A stretch of DNA of 64,000 nt, from contig JABGRK010000016.1 of NCBI GenBank assembly GCA_018648325.1, positions 73,338 to 137,337 on the forward strand. The letters are read 5' to 3'. The stretch's first letter is position 1. Each line of letters begins with the position of its first letter. The position numbers were made by a program, and so were the translations under genes. The DNA comes from Chloroflexota bacterium. GTDB lineage: Bacteria > Chloroflexota > Dehalococcoidia > JABGRK01. The notes under the pieces are model-generated. The model was not told the DNA's origin. It saw only the letters and a list, made by a program, of their open reading frames with translations, and did no database searches. Shown piece after piece: positions 7,585-17,416 of this stretch.

Positions 7585-9390
7585 ATGAGCGAAATTGACG
7601 ATATAAAAGATAAACTGGACGTAGTAGACATTGTTGGGGAATCTGTTCAGTTGCAAAAAGCGGGACGAAACTTTAAAGGTTTGTGTCCGTTTCATGCTGA
7701 AAAAACCCCTTCTTTTATGGTATCTCCAGAGAGACAGAGCTGGCACTGCTTTGGCTGCGGAACCGGGGGAGATATATTTTCGTTCGTTATGAAAAAGGAC
7801 GGGCTGGATTTTGGTCAGACCATTGAATTACTTGCCGAGAAGTCCGGGGTAACACTTAAGCCCAGGTCGCCGGAACGTGCTGCTCAGGACAAGGAGGCAG
7901 AGGGTATCCATGATGTCGTTGAAGCGGCTATTTCGCATTACCATCATGTACTGGTTGATTCACCGGAAGGTCAGGTGGCTCGCGATTATCTTGCCATGCG
8001 CGGGATCAATGGCAAGACTATTGATGATTTTAAGCTGGGCTGTAGCCTTGATAGCTGGGACGGTTTGCAGAAGAACCTCACCGGACGAAGCGTCGGGGAA
8101 CTTGTAATGGCTGGCCTTGTGGTTAGAAAAGAAGACAGTTCCTACGATATGTTCCGAGGCAGGCTTATGTTTCCCATATATACAAGAAGGGATAAAGCGG
8201 CCGGTTTTGGTGGCAGGGTACTTGATAACCGCCAGCCCAAGTATATAAACTCGCCACAAACAAAGGTATTTAGCAAAAGCGATATTATTTACGGCTTGCA
8301 GTTGGCCAGGTCTGCTATAAGGAAGCAGGATATGGCTATTGTGGTTGAGGGTTATATGGATGTCCTAACTGCCCACCAGCATGGCATAGAAAACGTTGTG
8401 GCATGTATGGGCACAGCCATAACCGAAAGCCAGATTGATACCTTGAGCAGGCTTACTGGCAGTATAGTGTTGGCACTCGATGCTGATGCTGCCGGTAATG
8501 AAGCCACCCTTCGTGGTATAGAGGTTGCTCGCCAGGCACTTGAGAGAAAAAAGCGGGCAAGGAAAAAGACGTCGGGCCACGATGATTCTTCTGATCTTCA
8601 AACCGAGATCAGAGTAGTTACTTTGCCGGAAGGTAAAGATCCAGATGAGCTTATCAGGCAGGATAGTGAGGCGTGGCACAAGGCTGTTGAGCAGGCACTG
8701 CCGTTGGTGGATTATGTGATTAACGTAATCACATCGAAGCTCGATCTTGCTAAACCGAGAGATAAGTCTCTGGCGGCGCAAAAACTCCTTCCTCTAATCA
8801 ATGATGTAGGTGATGCAATTCAAAAGGAACTATATCTTCAAAAGTTATCTGTTATGTTGGATGTGAAGGAGAGTACGCTTGCCGGGATGGCGGCTAGAAC
8901 GTACAGCATAAAGGTTGAGAAAAATCGAAGTATGCTGGTTGAGAAGGCTTCAGGAGATCGATTGGAAGAGCACTGCCTAAGTCTCTTGCTTGCGCATCCT
9001 AATTTGCGGGCTAACTGTGATGAACTGGCTCCGGAGTATTTTGGCACTGCTCAGAATCAACATATTTATAACATATGGATGGATAATTCTGAGTCGTTCA
9101 GAGATAAAATTGACGGGAATGTGCAAGATCATCTTCAGTCGCTCATGGAAAGAACATTGCCTCCTGCAGGTGAGCTTGATCGGCAAAGGGAGTTTGTTGA
9201 TTGCGTGATGAGACTCAGGGAGAGAAGGCTCAAGAGATTGCAATTGGAGTTATCCGAGATGTATGATGAAGCGTCGTATGATCATGATACGCCTGAGCAT
9301 AGAGCAACAGAGCAGAAGATAGCCGAATATGACGAAGAGCTCAAGAAGGTTTATAATAGAAGTGTTACCAGGAATAATCGGGAGGAATAA
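7585..9390 (+). CDS. dnaG: DNA primase
   Basis: DnaG makes RNA primers at the replication fork. The CHC2 zinc finger is C34/H37/C55/C58, the catalytic Toprim domain has VVEGYMD (E255) and LALDADAAG near residue 305, and the C-terminal helicase-binding region is present. At 601 residues it has normal length. The stop overlaps the rpoD start by one base (TAATG), the classic dnaG-rpoD arrangement; rpsU is absent from this copy. Confidence 0.97.
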   Translation: MSEIDDIKDKLDVVDIVGESVQLQKAGRNFKGLCPFHAEKTPSFMVSPERQSWHCFGCGTGGDIFSFVMKKDGLDFGQTIELLAEKSGVTLKPRSPERAAQDKEAEGIHDVVEAAISHYHHVLVDSPEGQVARDYLAMRGINGKTIDDFKLGCSLDSWDGLQKNLTGRSVGELVMAGLVVRKEDSSYDMFRGRLMFPIYTRRDKAAGFGGRVLDNRQPKYINSPQTKVFSKSDIIYGLQLARSAIRKQDMAIVVEGYMDVLTAHQHGIENVVACMGTAITESQIDTLSRLTGSIVLALDADAAGNEATLRGIEVARQALERKKRARKKTSGHDDSSDLQTEIRVVTLPEGKDPDELIRQDSEAWHKAVEQALPLVDYVINVITSKLDLAKPRDKSLAAQKLLPLINDVGDAIQKELYLQKLSVMLDVKESTLAGMAARTYSIKVEKNRSMLVEKASGDRLEEHCLSLLLAHPNLRANCDELAPEYFGTAQNQHIYNIWMDNSESFRDKIDGNVQDHLQSLMERTLPPAGELDRQREFVDCVMRLRERRLKRLQLELSEMYDEASYDHDTPEHRATEQKIAEYDEELKKVYNRSVTRNNREE

Positions 9391-10943
9391 TGGACAGAGT
9401 ATCTGACAAATGGGATTTTGAGGAGCTTCTGGCAAAAGGTAAGAAGCAAGGCTTTCTTACGCCGGAGGACATCCTTAAGGTTGTGCCTAAGCCGGAGCAG
9501 GACCTTGCTCACCTGGAGGATATCTGGGACGCTCTTTCTGAAAACGGTGTTGAGATACTGGAGGGTGATCGTCAGGGGCATGGACTGCTTGATAATGAGC
9601 AGTCAGATGATGATAGCAAAACAGGGGTTGCGCAAAATCTTGGTTTGCCTCGCGAGGAAGAGGTTATTGATGATCCCGTTCGTATGTATCTGCGGGAGAT
9701 CGGGCGTGTGCATCTACTGGACGCTGTTGGCGAAAAAACTCTTGCCAGAAAAATACTTGAGGGCCGACATGTTGAGCGGTTTGAAAAAAATTGGTTGGAG
9801 CAATATGGGGAACCACCGGCTACGCTGGATATAGTAGGTGTCTTGCTTAGGGATATTTACGGTGCAGCCGCTCTTATTGGCGCTGTTGCTGCTGAGTATA
9901 AGTTGGGTGATGCCCAAGACATTACTCATGTGTTGTTCAATCCTGGTTATAGAAGATCTATCGATAATGAACTCGATCGTGAAATGATGGCCAGGGTTGC
10001 CGAAAAACTTCAGGTGCCGATCGAAGAGATTGAGCAGTCCATAGTAAAGTTGTCTTTGGATATCTGCCTTATTCCCAAAGACTGCATTGAAATAATTGCG
10101 GTAAATCTGGCTGATCTGAACGAGCAATCAGTGGAGCCTCACTTGGACAGTATTCAGGCGAAGCTAAAGGAGCACGAGAGATATTTCAAAAGAAAGTACA
10201 GAAGGCTTAAGGCTGAGGGCGAAATTGCCGAAAAGCATCTTACCGAAGCAAACCTTCGTCTGGTAGTCAGCATAGCTAAAAAGTATATCGGCCGTGGCAT
10301 GTCACTTCTGGATCTGATTCAAGAAGGCAACATAGGTCTTATCAGGGCAGTTGAGAAGTTTGATTACAGAAAAGGCTATAAGTTTAGTACGTATGCTACT
10401 TGGTGGATACGCCAAGCTATAACCCGTGCTATTGCCGATCAGGCTCGGACCATTCGTATCCCTGTTCACATGGTTGAAACCATCAACAAGCTGGTAAGAA
10501 CCAGTCGTCGTTTGGTGCAGGAATATGGCCGTGAGCCATCGAGTGAGGAAATAGGCAAGGGCATGGAAATAACCCCGGAGAGGGTCAAAGAGATCATCAA
10601 GGCATCGCAGCAGCCTGTTTCTCTGGAAACGCCAATAGGGGAAGAAGAAGATAGTCATCTGGGTGATTTCATTGAGGATCGTGGAGCCCTTGCACCTGCC
10701 GATGCCGCCTCATATCAATTGCTTAAAGAGCAAGTCAGCGAAGTACTGGATACGCTTAGCCCAAGAGAACGCCGTGTGCTGCAGCTTAGGTTTGGCCTTG
10801 AAGATGGGCGCAGCCGTACGCTGGAAGAAGTAGGTCGTGAGTTCAGTGTTACCCGCGAGCGGATTCGTCAGATTGAGGCTAAGGCCCTCAGAAAGCTGCG
10901 CCACCCCAGCAGATCGAAGAAACTTAAGGATTTCCTGGAATAG
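9390..10943 (+). CDS. rpoD: RNA polymerase primary sigma factor
   Basis: The 517-residue protein has the full set of sigma-70 regions. These are region 1.2 ([12 protein letters not shown]), a variable non-conserved region around 125-260, region 2 ([14 protein letters not shown] to [20 protein letters not shown]), region 3, and region 4 ending in a helix-turn-helix ([20 protein letters not shown]). GGAGG sits just before the ATG. It is the housekeeping sigma, and the TTGACA/TATAAT-like promoters in the window agree with its conserved regions 2.4 and 4.2. No obvious terminator separates it from the convergent gene 37 bases on. Confidence 0.97.
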   Translation: MDRVSDKWDFEELLAKGKKQGFLTPEDILKVVPKPEQDLAHLEDIWDALSENGVEILEGDRQGHGLLDNEQSDDDSKTGVAQNLGLPREEEVIDDPVRMYLREIGRVHLLDAVGEKTLARKILEGRHVERFEKNWLEQYGEPPATLDIVGVLLRDIYGAAALIGAVAAEYKLGDAQDITHVLFNPGYRRSIDNELDREMMARVAEKLQVPIEEIEQSIVKLSLDICLIPKDCIEIIAVNLADLNEQSVEPHLDSIQAKLKEHERYFKRKYRRLKAEGEIAEKHLTEANLRLVVSIAKKYIGRGMSLLDLIQEGNIGLIRAVEKFDYRKGYKFSTYATWWIRQAITRAIADQARTIRIPVHMVETINKLVRTSRRLVQEYGREPSSEEIGKGMEITPERVKEIIKASQQPVSLETPIGEEEDSHLGDFIEDRGALAPADAASYQLLKEQVSEVLDTLSPRERRVLQLRFGLEDGRSRTLEEVGREFSVTRERIRQIEAKALRKLRHPSRSKKLKDFLE

Positions 10944-10979
10944 CTAAAGATGGCGCTTTAGTTCTATTTTAGTTCTTAC

Positions 10980-11222
10980 CTAGCGGGGACGCGGACTGTG
11001 CATTGATCCGCTGCTTATCGGTTCGTTTACGTAGATATCTCCATTTCTGATCTTGATATTGTATCCACAATCCAGATTAGTGCACACCCATGCTTTGTAA
11101 TGAATTGGCGCACCCTGAGATCCGAAGTCTGATAATGGAACTAAATCACCGGTACCGCATTTTTGACATTTAGGGAAAACTGTAGGTTCCACTTTAAAGC
11201 CACCTCCCATCCAAAATTCCAT
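10980..11222 (-). CDS. Small zinc-ribbon protein
   Basis: This protein of about 80 residues has a CQKC pair and a CTNLDC pair separated by about 25 residues, the layout of a zinc ribbon. The rest is not recognisable to me. The ATG at 11222 has no clear ribosome-binding site, while the ATG at 11210 has AGGATGG 8 bases upstream, so the shorter 76-residue form is possible. It is the last gene of the minus-strand group amidohydrolase-thpR-this gene and converges on rpoD. Confidence 0.65.
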   Translation of the reverse strand: MEFWMGGGFKVEPTVFPKCQKCGTGDLVPLSDFGSQGAPIHYKAWVCTNLDCGYNIKIRNGDIYVNEPISSGSMHSPRPR

Positions 11223-11242
11223 CCTACTATACAACAACAATT

Positions 11243-11836
11243 TTACTTTGACAAGGAGTCTGTGAAACCTGCTCTTGCCAGTTGTGTGTATATAGCGCCT
11301 TGTTTTGTAAGTTCGCTTTTTATTAGACCGATGTTATGTACTGTAAACAAGTGTTTTGCTTTTAATTTCATGTGGGTTATTCTGTCACTCAGCGCTTTGC
11401 GCTCACTCGATCTTGCCCCGTCACGTATGCGTCCCAGCGTGAGGTGAGGCGAGAACTCTCTGGTCTCTGGTGCAAATCCTATTTCGGATAGCACTTGATC
11501 CAATTGCTTTTGGAGTTTGAGTAGTGCGCCGCTGTCTCCCTTAAGCCCAACCCAGCTTACCCGTGGTGACTGTGTATTTGGGAAGGCGCCTGTATCTCCG
11601 ATTGATAGTGAAAATGGTGATGTTGTTTTGATGCAACTTTTCATAGCATCGGTTATCAGGGGTATCGAATCCGAATTAATACTTCCCAGAAATTTCAGCG
11701 TGAGATGAATGTTGTTTGGATTGACCCATTTAATGGAGTTGTCGCGTTCTTTACCAAGTAAGATTTGCAATTGACTAAGCACGATTTTTATTTGTTGGGG
11801 CAGTTCGATGGCAATGAAGCAACGGAGCTTGTCCAT
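11243..11836 (-). CDS. thpR: RNA 2',3'-cyclic phosphodiesterase
   Basis: The 197-residue protein belongs to the 2H phosphoesterase superfamily and opens 2',3'-cyclic phosphates on RNA ends. Both HxT motifs are present: HLTLKFLG near residue 45 and HLTLGRI near residue 130. The start codon overlaps the stop of the upstream amidohydrolase by one base (TAATG on the minus strand), so translation is coupled. Confidence 0.92.
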   Translation of the reverse strand: MDKLRCFIAIELPQQIKIVLSQLQILLGKERDNSIKWVNPNNIHLTLKFLGSINSDSIPLITDAMKSCIKTTSPFSLSIGDTGAFPNTQSPRVSWVGLKGDSGALLKLQKQLDQVLSEIGFAPETREFSPHLTLGRIRDGARSSERKALSDRITHMKLKAKHLFTVHNIGLIKSELTKQGAIYTQLARAGFTDSLSK

Positions 11837-12675
11837 TACAATCCGAGCAGTGTTTGGGCGTTTTTACCCAGAATCGCCTTTTTGGTAGTTTGTGGTAGAT
11901 CGAGTTCGCCTGCTGATTTAACTATCCTACCTTGTTTTATCAACGGAAAGTCCGATCCGAAAAGGATTCTGTCATCGCCTGCAATCTGGCTTACTACTGA
12001 AAATATGTCGTTACTATACAGATACGGTGAGGCAGCAGTGTCAAAGTAAGTGTTGGCAAGTGCTTTTTTTACTTCCGGCATAAGCATGTAAAAAGGCAAT
12101 CCTCCGCCCCAGTGCGCACACACGACCTTTAGTTCAGGAAAGTTGCTTATGAAACGGTAAATCATTTCAGGAGTGACGGAGCCTTTGCCGTCATAGATAT
12201 GGCCTACCGGCTCTGAGCAGTGAGGAAGCACTATCATGTTGTGTTTTTGTGCCGCATTAGCTATCGGCTCCATGAGTTGTTTATCGCCCAAATCATAGCC
12301 CTGCGTATCGGCTCTGAGTTCGCCTATGCCCCGAAGCCCTCCCCGGGCGCAGCGTTCGATTTCTACCATAGCTTTGTCTTGCTCAAGCGGCTGAATGGCA
12401 CAAAATCCCACTATACGTTTGGGATATTTGGCCACGGCCTCCATTATGTAATCGTTGGTTTCAATACACAGTTCGTGGCTTGACCATCCGATGTTAAGCG
12501 CTACTGAAACCTCTATTTCGTCCCTGTCCATGCTATCTATCAACTCTTCGGCGCTGGCCAGTTTGGCTTTGGGGTTAGAGTAGAGTCCCTCAAAGCATGG
12601 GTCTTGCGCAATATAATCGTCACGGTTCGCCTCGATTTGCGGCGGGAATATATGGGTATGAAAATCAATTATCAT
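11836..12675 (-). CDS. Amidohydrolase-family TIM-barrel metal hydrolase
   Basis: The 279-residue protein starts MIIDFHTHIFPP, with the HxH metal site of amidohydrolase (amidohydrolase 2) enzymes. Further ligand regions are VLPHCSE, VCAHWGGG and LFGSDFPL, giving the usual metal-binding His and Asp. The family includes decarboxylases and hydrolases of carboxylated aromatics, so the substrate is open. The start at 12675 is chosen because a -10 box at 12683-12688 rules out the in-frame ATG at 12684 as a transcribed start. The mRNA should be leaderless. Confidence 0.85.
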   Translation of the reverse strand: MIIDFHTHIFPPQIEANRDDYIAQDPCFEGLYSNPKAKLASAEELIDSMDRDEIEVSVALNIGWSSHELCIETNDYIMEAVAKYPKRIVGFCAIQPLEQDKAMVEIERCARGGLRGIGELRADTQGYDLGDKQLMEPIANAAQKHNMIVLPHCSEPVGHIYDGKGSVTPEMIYRFISNFPELKVVCAHWGGGLPFYMLMPEVKKALANTYFDTAASPYLYSNDIFSVVSQIAGDDRILFGSDFPLIKQGRIVKSAGELDLPQTTKKAILGKNAQTLLGL

Positions 12676-12682
12676 GAGGTAC

Positions 12683-12710
12683 ATTATAACACCACTTTTT
12701 TGAGGTGCAA
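12683..12710 (-). promoter_or_regulatory. Leaderless promoter of the amidohydrolase-thpR operon
   Basis: On the minus strand, -35 TTGCAC (12710-12705) and -10 TATAAT (12688-12683) are 16 bases apart. Only 7 bases separate the -10 box from the ATG at 12675, so transcription should begin at or next to the start codon. Confidence 0.65.
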
Positions 12711-12715
12711 TGATA

Positions 12716-12745
12716 TGGACAGAGTATGCTACTGTAATATATAAT
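12716..12745 (+). promoter_or_regulatory. Promoter of the split transketolase operon
   Basis: -35 TGGACA (12716-12721) and -10 TATAAT (12740-12745), 18-base spacing. It is followed by AGGAG and the ATG at 12768. It is divergent from the amidohydrolase promoter. Confidence 0.7.
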
Positions 12746-12767
12746 TAGCCTTAGGAGTAAAAGCCAG

Positions 12768-13643
12768 ATGTCATTATCTAAAAATGATTGGACTTCAAAC
12801 TTAAATACCTCGGGTAATGCCGAGGTTTTTTCATTGTCAGACGCGCAGCTGCTTGATAAGGCAAAAACAATTCGCCGTCATATTGTCAGTATGGTATCAA
12901 AGGCTGCTAGCGGGCATCCCGGTGGCTCGCTTTCTGCGGTGGAGATTGTTACCGCCCTTTATTTTCGCTTGCTGCGTCATGATCCTAAAAATCCCAGGTG
13001 GTCAGAGCGTGACCGTTTTATTTTGAGCAAAGGTCATGCGGCACCGGTTCTTTATGCGGCGCTGGCTGAGTGCGGATACATACCCGTTGATGAGCTTTCA
13101 ACTCTACGTCAACTGGATAGCCGTTTGCAGGGACATACCGATATGACTACCGTCCCGGGTGTAGAGATGTCCGCCGGTTCATTGGGGCAGGGGCTATCAT
13201 TTAGTGTGGGTGTTGCTCTGGCGAGTCGTCTTGATAAGAAAGACATTTGGGTTTATACGCTTATGGGCGACGGCGAATGTGATGAGGGTCAGGTGTGGGA
13301 GGCGGCAATGGCTGCGGCGCACCATAAACTCGATCGCATGATAGCTTTTGTAGATTACAATAAATTGCAAATAGACGGCTGGAATAAAGATGTTATGAAC
13401 CTTGAGCCGTTTACAGATAAATGGAGTGCCTTTGGCTGGCATATAATAGAGATCGACGGTAATGATATGGGGCAGGTACTAAATGCTATTGAAAGCGCCA
13501 AGAAGATAGAGGGTAAACCCAAGATGATAATAGCTCATACCGTTAAAGGCAAGGGCGTTAGCTTTATGGAGAACAATGTTGATTTCCATGGGCAGGCACC
13601 TAATGCGGAGCAGACACAAATTGCGCTTGAGGAGCTGAAGTAA
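12768..13643 (+). CDS. tkt: Transketolase, N-terminal (TPP-binding) subunit
   Basis: This is the 291-residue first half of a split transketolase, which moves two-carbon ketol units in the non-oxidative pentose phosphate pathway. It contains H50 and H90, the TPP motif beginning GDGE at 167-170 and ending near N198, and [10 protein letters not shown]. About 25 residues precede the usual start of homology. The stop overlaps the ATG of the second-half gene (TAATG), so the subunits are made together. Splitting is common in archaea and several anaerobic bacteria. Confidence 0.93.
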   Translation: MSLSKNDWTSNLNTSGNAEVFSLSDAQLLDKAKTIRRHIVSMVSKAASGHPGGSLSAVEIVTALYFRLLRHDPKNPRWSERDRFILSKGHAAPVLYAALAECGYIPVDELSTLRQLDSRLQGHTDMTTVPGVEMSAGSLGQGLSFSVGVALASRLDKKDIWVYTLMGDGECDEGQVWEAAMAAAHHKLDRMIAFVDYNKLQIDGWNKDVMNLEPFTDKWSAFGWHIIEIDGNDMGQVLNAIESAKKIEGKPKMIIAHTVKGKGVSFMENNVDFHGQAPNAEQTQIALEELK

Positions 13644-14578
13644 TGCTGGAGGCTACCAGAGATGCATATGGCAAGGCCCTTGTCGAATTGGGCAAAGACA
13701 ACGCAGATATAGTGGTGCTTGATGCCGATCTGTCTAAGTCTACCAAGACCATATCGTTTGCCAAGGAGTATCCCGATCGCTTTTTCGATTGTGGTATTGC
13801 TGAGCAGAACATGATGAGCATTGCTGCCGGGTTGGCTGCTTCGGGCAAGGTTCCTTTTGCGTCTACTTTTGCCGTATTTGCCACCGGGCGCTGTTTTGAT
13901 CAGCTCAGGGTGAGCGTTGCACAACCTGGCCTTAACGTTAAAGTTGTAGCCACGCATGGTGGTATTACCGTAGGTGAGGATGGGGCATCTCATCAGGGCA
14001 TTGAGGATATTGCTATAATGAGCCCGTTGCCCAATTTCACCGTTATTGTGCCTGCTGACTCTGTTGAGGCGGCGCAGGCAGTTAGTACAGCTGCTAAGAC
14101 ATCTGGTCCGTTTTATATTAGAATGAGTCGTTCAAAGACGCCTGTAGTTTTTGGTGATGATTATAAATTTACTATAGGTAAGGCAGCTACTGTTCGTGAT
14201 GGCAATGACGTATCAATCATATCCGTTGGCATCATGCTGTCTCCGGCGCTTGAGGCTGCCGAAAATCTGGCCGCAGACGGTATCAACTGCCGCGTTATTA
14301 ATATGGCGACGGTGAAACCCTTGGATGAAGATGCAATACTAAAAGCGGCATCTGAGACGGGTTGCATTGTTGTTGCCGAAGAGCATTTGGCGCGTGGCGG
14401 TGTTGGTAGCGCAGTAGCACAGGTTATTGCACGCAACAACCCTGTGCCCATGGAGTTTGTGGCCATAGAACGCAACAATGCCAAGTCAGGCAAACCAGAG
14501 GAGCTGCTTGAAAGATGTGGCCTTACTTCAAGCGATATTGAGCAGGCTGTGCGTACTTGTATTAACAGAAAGGGTTAG
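13643..14578 (+). CDS. tkt: Transketolase, C-terminal (pyrimidine-binding) subunit
   Basis: The 311-residue second half of transketolase has the conserved DADLSKST and FDCGIAEQNM segments that carry the catalytic Glu, HGGITVGEDGASHQ, and the C-terminal transketolase domain. It forms the active enzyme with the preceding subunit. Its stop overlaps by four bases the stop of the convergent small gene. Confidence 0.93.
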   Translation: MLEATRDAYGKALVELGKDNADIVVLDADLSKSTKTISFAKEYPDRFFDCGIAEQNMMSIAAGLAASGKVPFASTFAVFATGRCFDQLRVSVAQPGLNVKVVATHGGITVGEDGASHQGIEDIAIMSPLPNFTVIVPADSVEAAQAVSTAAKTSGPFYIRMSRSKTPVVFGDDYKFTIGKAATVRDGNDVSIISVGIMLSPALEAAENLAADGINCRVINMATVKPLDEDAILKAASETGCIVVAEEHLARGGVGSAVAQVIARNNPVPMEFVAIERNNAKSGKPEELLERCGLTSSDIEQAVRTCINRKG

Positions 14579-14889
14579 TTGTCCCCTTCTACTTCTTCCT
14601 CGTCTTCATCTTCGTCGCTAAAAATGCCTATTTCTTTGCCTTGATGTACCGTAACGATGAAATCTTCGCGGAATACATCGGCTGACATGACCAGTTCCTC
14701 GTCGATAAGCTCGATAAGGTCTTGAATGGTCTCAATATCAATTGTTTCATTAACGTTCAAAGTGGCATAGATCACGCCCGTTGTGTAATGAAGGTCCACC
14801 CGTCCAACCTGCTCTTCTTCTTTTACAATACTGTATGCCTCAGAGTATGGTGTGCGACACTCTCTATCGAATCGATAGTCGTCTGACAT
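14575..14889 (-). CDS. Small acidic protein of unknown function
   Basis: A 104-residue protein starts MSDDYRFDRECRTPYSEA; the ATG at 14889 has GGAGGAGC upstream, which decides the start over a longer frame. The centre (VGRVDLHYTTGVIYATLNVN, then helices rich in Glu/Ile/Leu) looks like a compact alpha/beta fold. The C-terminus is a strongly acidic tail (DEDEDEEEVEGD). No family was recognised. It may be read as the gene after proA-proB only if transcribed from its own promoter, since it lies downstream of proA on the same strand with 17 bases between. Confidence 0.7.
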   Translation of the reverse strand: MSDDYRFDRECRTPYSEAYSIVKEEEQVGRVDLHYTTGVIYATLNVNETIDIETIQDLIELIDEELVMSADVFREDFIVTVHQGKEIGIFSDEDEDEEEVEGDN

Positions 14890-14906
14890 TTTGCTCCTCC
14901 TAAAAT

Positions 14907-16181
14907 TTATGGGCGAACCTGTCCGGTTCCCATTATTGTCCATTTGTAAGTAGTTAGTTCCTTGAGCCCCAGCGGGCCTCTGGCATGCAGCTTCTGGGTG
15001 CTTATGCCCACCTCTGCACCCAGTCCAAACTGAGCCCCGTCGGTAAAGCGGGTGCTGGCATTGACATACACCGCTGCCGTATCCACCTCGTCCAAAAAGC
15101 GCATTGCTGATGTGTAGTCTTCGGAAACTATGGCCTCGGAGTGACCAGATCCGTATTGCTCAATGTGATCTAGGGCCTCGTCCAGAGAATTAACAACTTT
15201 TACAGCTGCTATAAGAGCTAGAAACTCTTTGCCCCAATCCTCATCAGTGCTTTTTGATAGCTTTAATTCCGGTATGGCTTTGAGTAAATTCATCGCCGTT
15301 TTATCGCAGTGCATATTGACTCCGGCCTTGGCCCACTCTTTGGCGATTTTAGGCAGATAATTCTCTGCGATATTTTTGTGTACCAGCAGGGTGTCAAGGG
15401 CATTGCATACGGTAGGACGCTGCACCTTGGCGTTGTAGGCTATGGCCACCGCTTTTTCTATGTCAGCAGCTTTGTCTATATATGTATGGCATACACCGAT
15501 ACCACCGGTTACTACCGCCATGGTGGCGTTTTCGCGGACGAATTTGATTAGATTGGCTCCACCTCTGGGTATAAGCAAGTCTATAGCCCACTTCATGGTC
15601 ATCAGGTGTTCAACCAGCACGCGGTCGGGGTTTTCTATATACTGGATAGTATCAGAGGGCAGGCCTGCTTTTATGCAAGCCTCGGATGATATTTTTACCA
15701 GTGATTTGTTGGAGTTGATCGTTTCTTTACCACCGCGCAGAATTATGGCGTTACCTGATTTTAAACACAAGCTTGATATATCAATTGTAACGTTGGGGCG
15801 GCTTTCATAGATGCAGGCGATTACACCAAGGGGCACGCGTCTTCTGCCAATTATGAGTCCGTTGGGGATAGTTTTGGTGTCGAAGCTCTCGCCTACAGGA
15901 TCGGGTAGTGCTGCTATTGAGCGCACGTCTTCTGCCATGCCTTGTAGTCGGTCAGGGTTGAGGATTAGCCGGTCCAGCATAGCATCCCCCATGCCTGATG
16001 CCCTAGCTGCATCGCAGTCCAGCGTATTAGCCGCAAGGATTTCCTTCTGATTGGCTGTGAGTGCATCTGCAATATTGAGTAAAGCCTGGTTTTTTACAGC
16101 TGTCGAGGTATGGGCCAGTTTGCGGGCTGACGTCTTTGCCTTTTTCCCCATTTGATCGAGTTTTTCGATTTCAACCGACAT
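14907..16181 (-). CDS. proA: Gamma-glutamyl phosphate reductase
   Basis: ProA makes glutamate-5-semialdehyde in proline synthesis (NADPH, aldehyde-dehydrogenase fold). The 424-residue protein contains the catalytic cysteine region VQRPTVCNALDTLLVH, the SLCLKSGNAIILRGGKE segment, and the family end ELTTYKW. The ATG at 16181 is preceded by GAGGAG, 7 bases away; an upstream in-frame ATG at 16196 lacks this. proB lies directly upstream, 31 bases away, on the same strand. Confidence 0.96.
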   Translation of the reverse strand: MSVEIEKLDQMGKKAKTSARKLAHTSTAVKNQALLNIADALTANQKEILAANTLDCDAARASGMGDAMLDRLILNPDRLQGMAEDVRSIAALPDPVGESFDTKTIPNGLIIGRRRVPLGVIACIYESRPNVTIDISSLCLKSGNAIILRGGKETINSNKSLVKISSEACIKAGLPSDTIQYIENPDRVLVEHLMTMKWAIDLLIPRGGANLIKFVRENATMAVVTGGIGVCHTYIDKAADIEKAVAIAYNAKVQRPTVCNALDTLLVHKNIAENYLPKIAKEWAKAGVNMHCDKTAMNLLKAIPELKLSKSTDEDWGKEFLALIAAVKVVNSLDEALDHIEQYGSGHSEAIVSEDYTSAMRFLDEVDTAAVYVNASTRFTDGAQFGLGAEVGISTQKLHARGPLGLKELTTYKWTIMGTGQVRP

Positions 16182-16212
16182 ATCGGTACTCCTCAATTTG
16201 ATAATTGCATTT

Positions 16213-17325
16213 TTATAACATTGCCAGATTGTTGCGATGAATTATCTCGTCGCCGTATTCATGTCCCAGTGCTTCCATTATAGAGTCTGAGTTTTGGCCC
16301 TTGATTTTGTTTGTATCCTGCGAACTGTAGTTGGCGATGCCGCAGGCAACTTTGCTACCGTTGCTGTTGGCTATGGTTATTATATCGCCCCGTTTGAAGT
16401 TGCCTTGTACTTCCATGATTCCCGGGGGCAGTAGGCTGGTGTTCTGCTGAGTTAAAGCGACAACAGCTCCGTTGTCGATAATTAACCTGCCCTTGGATGA
16501 AAGCCCGCTTAGGAGCCAGCGTTTTCTGCTTTCCAGCTTACTGGTGTTTGTGGAAAACAGGGTACCTATTTTTTTGCCGTTCATTGCTTTTTCAAGTACA
16601 TCGGTTTCCTGACCATAAGCAATAATTACGGTTGTACCGCTTGCTGTAGCCTTTTTGGCTGCCTCTATTTTGGTTCCCATACCACCTGTGGCCCGTTTGT
16701 TTCTGGTTTTACCGGCCATTTTTTCTATTTCCGGGGTTATTTTATCTACGGAATGCAACAGTTCTGCGCTCGGGTTCATTTCCGGATCAGCGGTGTACAG
16801 CCCCGCAACATCACTTAGTATTATCAGCAGATCGGCGTCCACCAGGTTAGATACCATCGCCGAAAGATTGTCGTTATCGCCAAATTTGAGTTCATCGATT
16901 TCATCAATGGCAACTACATCATTTTCATTTACTATGGGAACTACGCCCAACTCCAGCAGTGCCATAAGTGTATTTCTGGCGTTCAGATATCCTTGCCGAT
17001 CCGAAAGGTCTGTTTTGGTTAGCAGCGTTTGCGCTATGGTCATTTCATGCGCTTTAAACAGGCTTTCATAGGTATTCATCATGTGGTTTTGTCCTATAGC
17101 AGCCAGCACTTGCTTGTAGGGAATATCTTTGCGCTCTTTTACCTTGCCCAGTTTTTCCCGTCCGGCAGTGATGGCTCCGGATGATACCAGAACCAGTTCA
17201 ATCTTTTTTCGACGCAAATTGGCTATCTGGTTTACCAGATTGGTCATGGCCTCGACATTGAGGGTGTCTGTGCCGCCCGTAATCAGATTTGTGCCCAGTT
17301 TAACTACTACTCTTCTATAATGCAT
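16213..17325 (-). CDS. proB: Glutamate 5-kinase with PUA domain
   Basis: ProB phosphorylates glutamate, the committed step of proline synthesis, and is usually feedback-inhibited by proline. The 370-residue protein has the amino-acid-kinase fold (VKLGTNLIT, SSGAITAG, NENDVVA, GGMGTKIEAA) and a C-terminal PUA domain from about residue 275. The initiating ATG is only 8 bases from a TATAAT box, so the AGGAG between them would not be transcribed if that promoter is the one used. Confidence 0.96.
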   Translation of the reverse strand: MHYRRVVVKLGTNLITGGTDTLNVEAMTNLVNQIANLRRKKIELVLVSSGAITAGREKLGKVKERKDIPYKQVLAAIGQNHMMNTYESLFKAHEMTIAQTLLTKTDLSDRQGYLNARNTLMALLELGVVPIVNENDVVAIDEIDELKFGDNDNLSAMVSNLVDADLLIILSDVAGLYTADPEMNPSAELLHSVDKITPEIEKMAGKTRNKRATGGMGTKIEAAKKATASGTTVIIAYGQETDVLEKAMNGKKIGTLFSTNTSKLESRKRWLLSGLSSKGRLIIDNGAVVALTQQNTSLLPPGIMEVQGNFKRGDIITIANSNGSKVACGIANYSSQDTNKIKGQNSDSIMEALGHEYGDEIIHRNNLAML

Positions 17326-17333
17326 TGCTCCTA

Positions 17334-17342
17334 ATTATAACA
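17334..17342 (-). promoter_or_regulatory. Extended -10 promoter of proBA
   Basis: On the minus strand TGTTATAAT (TATAAT at 17339-17334) is an extended -10 element. It ends 8 bases before the proB ATG. Confidence 0.55.
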
Positions 17343-17377
17343 CATTGGCTTTAAGATGGATGAATATAAGCAAAGAC

Positions 17378-17386
17378 TGCTATAAT
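17378..17386 (+). promoter_or_regulatory. Extended -10 promoter of tsaD
   Basis: TGCTATAAT with TATAAT at 17381-17386, 30 bases before the tsaD ATG. No clear -35. It is back-to-back with the proB promoter. Confidence 0.55.
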
Positions 17387-17416
17387 GGTTACTGATTAAT
17401 TGATGTTTGAGGGACA

